Assembly (NCBI GenBank): GCA_937910905.1
Contig: CALEPV010000008.1
Location: forward strand, 1-26,661
Reading direction: 5' to 3'
DNA length: 26,661 bases
Origin: an uncultured Prevotellaceae bacterium
Lineage (GTDB): Bacteria > Bacteroidota > Bacteroidia > Bacteroidales > Bacteroidaceae
The position numbers were made by a program, and so were the translations under genes. The stretch's first letter is position 1. Each line of letters begins with the position of its first letter. Under the pieces are notes generated by a model. The model did no database searches. It saw nothing but the letters and a program-made list of their open reading frames with translations, and had not been told where the DNA came from. Positions 24,810 through 26,661 of the stretch are shown here, in pieces.

Positions 24810-24842
24810 CTCGGCCACCGTCCATTTGAGACGGTGGCCGAG
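24810..24842 (+). terminator. pflB terminator
   Basis: CTCGGCCACCGTC (24810-24822) and GACGGTGGCCGAG (24830-24842) form a perfect 13-bp stem with loop CATTTGA, followed by CTTTCTCC. It lies 107 bases after the pflB stop; the sequence between shows nothing recognisable. A strong intrinsic terminator, separating pflB from pflA. Confidence 0.85.
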
Positions 24843-24884
24843 CTTTCTCCCTTCGGCACCACTTCCGGCAAGAGCCGTAGCGTA

Positions 24885-24929
24885 CACAGGGGCAAGCCCC
24901 TGTGCTAGGTTATCATGCCCCGTTGGGGC
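24885..24929. repeat. two-hairpin intergenic repeat, copy A
   Basis: Hairpin one is CACAGGGGC-AA-GCCCCTGTG (24885-24904, 9-bp stem); hairpin two is GCCCC-GTT-GGGGC (24917-24929). The two start 32 bases apart. The same layout and much the same sequence recur at 25646-25690. A partial copy of hairpin one, AGGGGCAAGCCCCT, is at 25000-25013. This looks like a REP-type dispersed element. Confidence 0.8.
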
Positions 24930-24999
24930 TTAGCTGACACTTTCTTTTCAACCGCACAGCACGGAATTTTGCAGGTGAGCCGCCTGCGCTCCCAGAGGC

Positions 25000-25013
25000 A
25001 GGGGCAAGCCCCT
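25000..25013. repeat. partial copy of hairpin one of the two-hairpin repeat
   Basis: AGGGGCAAGCCCCT repeats the core of the first hairpin of the element at 24885. An alternative outer stem CAGAGG (24993-24998) / CCTCTG (25011-25016) also exists. The second hairpin is absent; the palindromic 22-bp array begins immediately after. Confidence 0.65.
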
Positions 25014-25016
25014 CTG

Positions 25017-25148
25017 CATCGCGTCAATGCACCCTCTGCACCGCGGTGCAAGGCCCCACACACCGCGGTGCAAGACCTCACGCACCGCGGTGCAAGACCT
25101 CACGCACCGCGGTGCAGAGCCCCTATCGACACGATGCAGAGCATGTTT
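25017..25148. repeat. tandem array of palindromes at 22-bp spacing
   Basis: CACCGCGGTG begins at 25039, 25061, 25083 and 25105, exactly 22 bases apart. The joining 12 bases are nearly constant: CAAGGCCCCACA, CAAGACCTCACG, CAAGACCTCACG, CAGAGCCCCTAT. In the first copy the palindrome is 14 bases, TGCACCGCGGTGCA (25037-25050). Weak, degenerate units are seen one period before (25017) and after (25127). All dyads fall about two helical turns apart, so the same DNA face would be presented. Not CRISPR: the spacers are constant and far too short. Confidence 0.85.
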
Positions 25149-25186
25149 AATCACAGATTCCTTTGTCTGTGCAAATCGAATAGGAT

Positions 25187-25271
25187 GTGAACACTAATCA
25201 GAGGTGAACACTTCTTTTCGTGCTCACTTTTCCTCTCACACCACCGTACAAGCGGTTCCGCATACGGCGGT
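25187..25271 (-). ncRNA. group II intron-like 3' remnant (domain V/VI)
   Basis: On the minus strand a hairpin at 25240-25271 has a 9-bp lower stem ACCGCCGTA/TACGGTGGT, an upper GCG/CGC stem with tetraloop GAAC and a 2-base 3' bulge. That is the shape of group II intron domain V with a CGC triad. It is followed by GTGAGCAC/GTGTTCAC (25204-25227) with an 8-base loop, like domain VI, and then an end near 25195-25200. The text around it, GTGGTGTGAGAGG, is familiar from group II introns of Bacteroidota. No reverse transcriptase gene is present, so this would be a degenerate remnant. GTGAACAC is repeated at 25187-25194 and 25204-25211. Confidence 0.5.
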
Positions 25272-25512
25272 TCCTCCGCTCGACCTCCGGTCGCTTGCCA
25301 GAGCAAGAACCTTTCGGCAGCGCGGATGCGCTGTAGTAACAACCTATCCAGCTATAGCCTGCCTTGTGGAGTGACTCGTCTCCGATTGCACGGGTGTGTA
25401 TCCAGCTGTCTGCTCTTGAATCGCTCCCGCGACAGCTGCAACACCGCGTCTATATAACTACATCGAAAGACACGGGAAACGCTAAAATCATTTTCGCTAT
25501 CCTTCGTCTTTT
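25272..25512. other. non-coding stretch, possibly more of the intron remnant
   Basis: GC-balanced sequence with no convincing gene. A short minus-strand reading frame spans part of it (25352-25552) but its first codons lie within the 31-bp dispersed repeat and it shows no recognisable domain. Since the domain V/VI-like end lies just beside it, this may be upstream intron sequence after loss of the reverse transcriptase, but I cannot support that from motifs. Confidence 0.3.
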
Positions 25513-25543
25513 TAGTGATGATTAAATAATAAGTTGGGACGAT
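25513..25543. repeat. 31-bp dispersed repeat, copy B
   Basis: Identical over 31 bases to 14490-14520 and unlike it on either side. Here it lies on the left side of the second two-hairpin repeat and right of the intron-like remnant. Confidence 0.85.
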
Positions 25544-25570
25544 TTGACTCATATTTTTATGCCGCCCTTA

Positions 25571-25592
25571 CGGTTCGAGAGCGGTTCGAGAG
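25571..25592. repeat. 11-bp tandem duplication
   Basis: CGGTTCGAGAG occurs twice directly, at 25571-25581 and 25582-25592. It is followed by the GC-rich GCCTCGCCGACCGACCTCGCC. No function is apparent. Confidence 0.7.
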
Positions 25593-25645
25593 CCTCGCCG
25601 ACCGACCTCGCCATCCGACAGGGCAACGGCGGGTACATCCCTTAA

Positions 25646-25690
25646 TACAGGGATAAGTTCCTGTGCTGGGTTCTTTAGCCCCTATGGGGC
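25646..25690. repeat. two-hairpin intergenic repeat, copy B
   Basis: TACAGGGATAAGTTCCTGTG (25646-25665) and GCCCC-TAT-GGGGC (25678-25690) repeat the layout of the element at 24885-24929 with the same 32-base offset and matching linker CTGGGTT. Stem one has diverged from the first copy, though ACAGG/CCTGT pairing is kept; changes that retain stems suggest selection on structure. Confidence 0.75.
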
Positions 25691-25742
25691 TTGTTTTCAG
25701 CATATTCATTACTTGCGAAACTTGAATAGAGGTAATAATAAT

Positions 25743-25783
25743 CCTGCGAAAAGTAGCAGGACGGCAGAAATGCCGTATTTTTG
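25743..25783 (+). promoter_or_regulatory. pflA promoter overlapping small hairpins
   Basis: TATTTTTG (25776-25783) matches the -7 box, only eight bases before the pflA ATG, so the transcript would be almost leaderless. It overlaps ACGGCA-GAAA-TGCCGT (25761-25776) followed by ATTTTT, which looks like a small intrinsic terminator, and CCTGC/GCAGG (25743-25760) lies just upstream. Either reading, promoter or terminator/attenuator, is possible. No TTTG element is found at the -33 distance. Confidence 0.5.
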
Positions 25784-25791
25784 CAGCTGAT

Positions 25792-26550
25792 ATGGACAAC
25801 AAACAAAGCATAGTACAGGGCTGCCAGCTGACAGCCAACGTGCATTCGACCGAGAGCTTCGGGTCGCTCGACGGCCCCGGAGTGCGTTTCATTGTGTTTC
25901 TGAAAGGGTGTCCACTCAGATGCGCCTACTGCCACAACCCCGACACATGGGCCACGCGCGAAGGCGAACAGTGGACAGTGGAGCAGGTGCTGGAGCGGGC
26001 TGAGCGCTACCGCGCATACTGGGGCGGCGATGGGGGCATCACGGTGTCGGGCGGCGAACCGATGCTTCAGGCGGAGTTCGTGGCAGAGCTGTTCGAGGAG
26101 GCGCACCGCAGGGGCATCAACACGTGCATGGACACATCGGCAGCGCCCTACGATGGCTCGGAACTACAGCACCGCCTGCTGCGTGCCACCGACACGGTGC
26201 TGCTCGATATCAAGCACATCGACCCGAAGGTGCACAAACGCCTCACAGGGCGCAGCAATGAGAACATACTGGAGTGTGCCCGCTGGATGTCGGACGCCGG
26301 CACACGCGTATGGATACGCCATGTGCTGGTACCCGGCTGGACCGACGATGAGCCCTCGCTGCGCCGCCTAAGCGACTTCCTGCACACACTCACAAACATA
26401 GAGCGCGTTGAGGTTCTGCCCTACCACACCATGGGCCGCTTCAAGTGGGACAAACTGAGCCTGCACTACCGTCTGGACGGTGTGGAGCCGCCCACGGCAG
26501 AAGCGGTGAAGAGGGCGAGGGAGATACTAAGCCACTCATCAGTCACGTAA
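25792..26550 (+). CDS. pflA: pyruvate formate-lyase activating enzyme (radical SAM)
   Basis: Uses S-adenosylmethionine and a [4Fe-4S] cluster to generate the glycyl radical on PflB. The 252-residue protein has the cluster motif at Cys40, Cys44 and Cys47 (GCPLRCAYCHNPDTW), the family opening HSTESFGSLDGPGVRFIVFL (18-37) and the SAM-binding VSGGEPMLQ. Size is normal for the family. The start at 25792 leaves 17 residues before the first conserved block, slightly longer than usual; no nearer Met exists. It is monocistronic here, 1.09 kb from pflB, and must be transcribed from its own promoter. The 111 bases after its stop hold nothing recognisable. Confidence 0.96.
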   Translation: MDNKQSIVQGCQLTANVHSTESFGSLDGPGVRFIVFLKGCPLRCAYCHNPDTWATREGEQWTVEQVLERAERYRAYWGGDGGITVSGGEPMLQAEFVAELFEEAHRRGINTCMDTSAAPYDGSELQHRLLRATDTVLLDIKHIDPKVHKRLTGRSNENILECARWMSDAGTRVWIRHVLVPGWTDDEPSLRRLSDFLHTLTNIERVEVLPYHTMGRFKWDKLSLHYRLDGVEPPTAEAVKRAREILSHSSVT

Positions 26551-26661
26551 CCCGCTACGCTCCTTCTTCGTGAAGACAAATAAGCTCAAAAAAATGAGGC
26601 GAATCGGGGCCACCTGCAGAACCCTGTGTTTGGACACTACCACATATAACTCACACAAACG

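Noticed and set aside
25017..25148. CRISPR array
   Set aside because: The repeated unit is 22 bases, the intervening 12 bases are nearly the same in each unit, and no cas gene is near.
24915..25190. Small plus-strand protein of about 91 residues
   Set aside because: It is the translation of hairpin and 22-bp repeats (Ala-Pro-Arg-Cys type periodic sequence) with no promoter or recognisable domain.
25352..25552. Minus-strand 66-residue protein
   Set aside because: Its first codons come from the 31-bp dispersed repeat, it has no domain, and it lies beside a likely intron remnant.

Overview
The window looks like a chromosomal segment of a Bacteroidales bacterium (Bacteroidota). The evidence is a SusC/SusD outer-membrane pair with SusE- and SusF-like lipoproteins, promoter candidates of the Bacteroidota type (TAnnTTTG), weak or absent Shine-Dalgarno sequences, and a gene content known from gut Bacteroidales. 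Coding DNA is fairly GC-rich, which would suit a Prevotellaceae- or Muribaculaceae-like genome; I cannot name a species. All genes seen are intact; there is no tRNA or rRNA gene and no complete insertion sequence.

Region 1 (1-14414) is a starch/maltodextrin utilisation locus. On the minus strand, susC-susD-susE-susF-like genes encode the outer-membrane import and starch-binding machinery. Divergently, a LacI-family regulator, an MFS-type sugar transporter, a GH77 4-alpha-glucanotransferase with a CBM20 domain, and a GH97 alpha-glucosidase (SusB-like) follow on the plus strand. Protein sizes match Bacteroides Sus proteins closely, but regulation differs: a LacI protein with a good 14-bp operator halfway between the two promoters takes the place of SusR. 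No SusG- or SusA-type GH13 amylase lies in the window.

Region 2 (14448-22319, all genes on minus) looks like an inositol-lipid cluster. The order of transcription is: membrane flippase-like protein, nucleotidyltransferase, ATP-grasp protein, CDP-alcohol phosphatidyltransferase, HAD phosphatase, Wzi-like outer-membrane protein, a small lipoprotein, then (from its own promoter) inositol-3-phosphate synthase. Inositol phosphate made by the synthase would be transferred to a CDP-activated lipid and dephosphorylated. The ATP-grasp, nucleotidyltransferase, flippase and Wzi proteins suggest further modification and export. The ordered coupling with Wzi and the lipoprotein is the most interesting biology here.

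Region 3 (22320-26661) holds pyruvate formate-lyase (pflB) and its activating enzyme (pflA). They are separated by an unusual 1.09-kb non-coding stretch. It contains a strong terminator, a tandem array of palindromes at exact 22-bp spacing, a duplicated two-hairpin repeat, a group II intron-like 3' remnant and a 31-bp sequence found again 11 kb away after susB. The first 118 bases of the window are another oddity: a G-rich tract with no cytosine.
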